Positions 6,840-7,520 of a DNA stretch of 7,520 nucleotides are shown here, piece by piece. How positions within the stretch are numbered: position 1 is the first letter of the stretch; each line of letters starts with the position of its first letter. The position numbers and the translations under genes are program-made. The notes below the pieces were generated by a model. That model ran no database searches. It had not been told where the DNA came from and was given only the letters and a program-made list of their open reading frames with translations. Source of the DNA: Chromatiales bacterium (GTDB lineage Bacteria; Pseudomonadota; Gammaproteobacteria; Chromatiales; Chromatiaceae); NCBI GenBank assembly GCA_022360595.1, contig JAKSCN010000018.1, positions 1 through 7,520 on the forward strand, read 5' to 3'.

Positions 6840-7520
6840 TTAGATTCCATAAACTGCCGCGGCGTCTGGATCAGATCTACGGTCTTCGATACTTGACCAA
6901 AGCTCTTCTAATAACGCTTCACCATCGTTTGACAACCACTGATATAGCCGACACTTCCAGAACTCCCATCCCTCGGCTCTTACGTTCTGCTCACAACTGA
7001 CTGATCTATCATGTATCCGCTGAAAAAAGTCAGCGTAGTCATTCGCATGGAAATCACTGTCTACAATGACAGTCAAGTCGGTAAATTTACCCTCAATACG
7101 TCTTTGTATCTGATACACATCGTTCCAAGTATCAAGCTTTTCTTCTATTTCTGGCCCATTAGGATTCTGAACAAAGCGAGCACGCAACCCAAAATCGCCT
7201 CGCTCAAGAACAACGCCAACATACTGGTGACAACTCTCGGTAAATGGAAAAAAGCAGCGGCGTCGCTCATCTGGATGATCCTTTCGCTTCAGGGTCAGGA
7301 GGTCTTTTGCGAGTTTTGCCTTGCTGTTGCAGGTTTCGCATAGTGGAACCAGGTTTTCCGGGTGCACAGCGAAGAAAGGATACTCATCCTTTGACAAGAG
7401 GTGGTCGTTAGCAGCTCGCCATTGCTCGTTTTCTTCTACCTCTGACCTCACTTGCGCAAGCTCAGAGGAACCACAAAAGCAACAAATATTTTGGTTTGCG
7501 GCTCGAAATTTTTTGAAGCT
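6840..7520 (-). CDS. HNH endonuclease, 5' end beyond the window
   Basis: The frame stays open to the window edge, so 226 C-terminal residues are seen and the true start is missing. A GTG at 7451 is not the start, because the zinc-binding half of the domain lies upstream of it. Counting from the first visible codon, the HNH fold has NICCFCGSSE (Cys13 and Cys16), NDHLLSK (Asp39, His40), then NLVPLCETCNSKAK (Asn56, Cys61, Cys64, Lys69). The two CxxC pairs bind the structural zinc and DH...N gives the metal-dependent nuclease site. The remaining roughly 150 residues are of no family I recognise; they are acidic, with aromatic-rich parts such as GWEFWKCRLYQWLSND near the end. The stop TAA lies 34 bases before the Mrr-type start, placing this gene upstream of it in the same operon. 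Nuclease activity is likely; its target is unknown. Confidence 0.8.
   Translation of the reverse strand, partial: SFKKFRAANQNICCFCGSSELAQVRSEVEENEQWRAANDHLLSKDEYPFFAVHPENLVPLCETCNSKAKLAKDLLTLKRKDHPDERRRCFFPFTESCHQYVGVVLERGDFGLRARFVQNPNGPEIEEKLDTWNDVYQIQRRIEGKFTDLTVIVDSDFHANDYADFFQRIHDRSVSCEQNVRAEGWEFWKCRLYQWLSNDGEALLEELWSSIEDRRSDPDAAAVYGI

Noticed and set aside
6806..6850. Fifteen-residue N-terminal extension of the Mrr-type protein
   Set aside because: The upstream ATG lacks a ribosome site and overlaps the HNH stop, whereas the ATG at 6805 has a good one and begins directly before the conserved WVVRAGRG.
1..7520. CRISPR array, tRNA, rRNA or transposase
   Set aside because: I saw no regularly spaced short repeats, no cloverleaf-like segment, and no transposase motif or insertion-sequence ends on either strand.

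Overview
The window looks like an accessory region of a gammaproteobacterial chromosome. The evidence is a moderate GC content, clear Shine-Dalgarno sites, an RHS polymorphic-toxin locus of the kind usually linked to type VI secretion, and a cluster of restriction-type nucleases. I cannot fix the genus from sequence alone.

Left part (1-2526, + strand): the C-terminal 540 residues of an RHS/YD-repeat protein enter from outside the window. The conserved core ends with the usual DPxGL boundary. After it comes a 133-residue, Cys-rich, AT-richer tail that resembles the Tlde1 / DUF2778 L,D-transpeptidase-like peptidoglycan toxins. A small gene follows 13 bases later; its product has a signal peptide and is the likely periplasmic immunity protein. 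Next is a frameshifted, toxin-less fragment of a second RHS core end, about four fifths identical by eye to the matching part of the intact gene.

Middle part (2527-3901): a DUF6933-like gene of unknown function on the - strand (2710-3219), then a 350-base non-coding stretch with a perfect 9-bp inverted repeat. After that comes a small + strand gene (3570-3893) that has a ribosome binding site and an uninterrupted frame except for three nonsense codons, all of which could derive from Trp codons.

Right part (3902-7520, - strand): three same-strand, closely spaced genes that look like an operon, transcribed from right to left. They are an HNH nuclease (its 5' end lies beyond the window), a PUA/EVE-like plus Mrr-type nuclease, and a NERD-nuclease/superfamily 1 helicase fusion. 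Together they carry three nuclease active sites, one helicase motor and a possible modified-base reader, and no methyltransferase is visible. This is the best candidate for an undescribed system, most simply a modification-dependent (type IV-like) restriction or other anti-phage module. The function is inferred from the domains.
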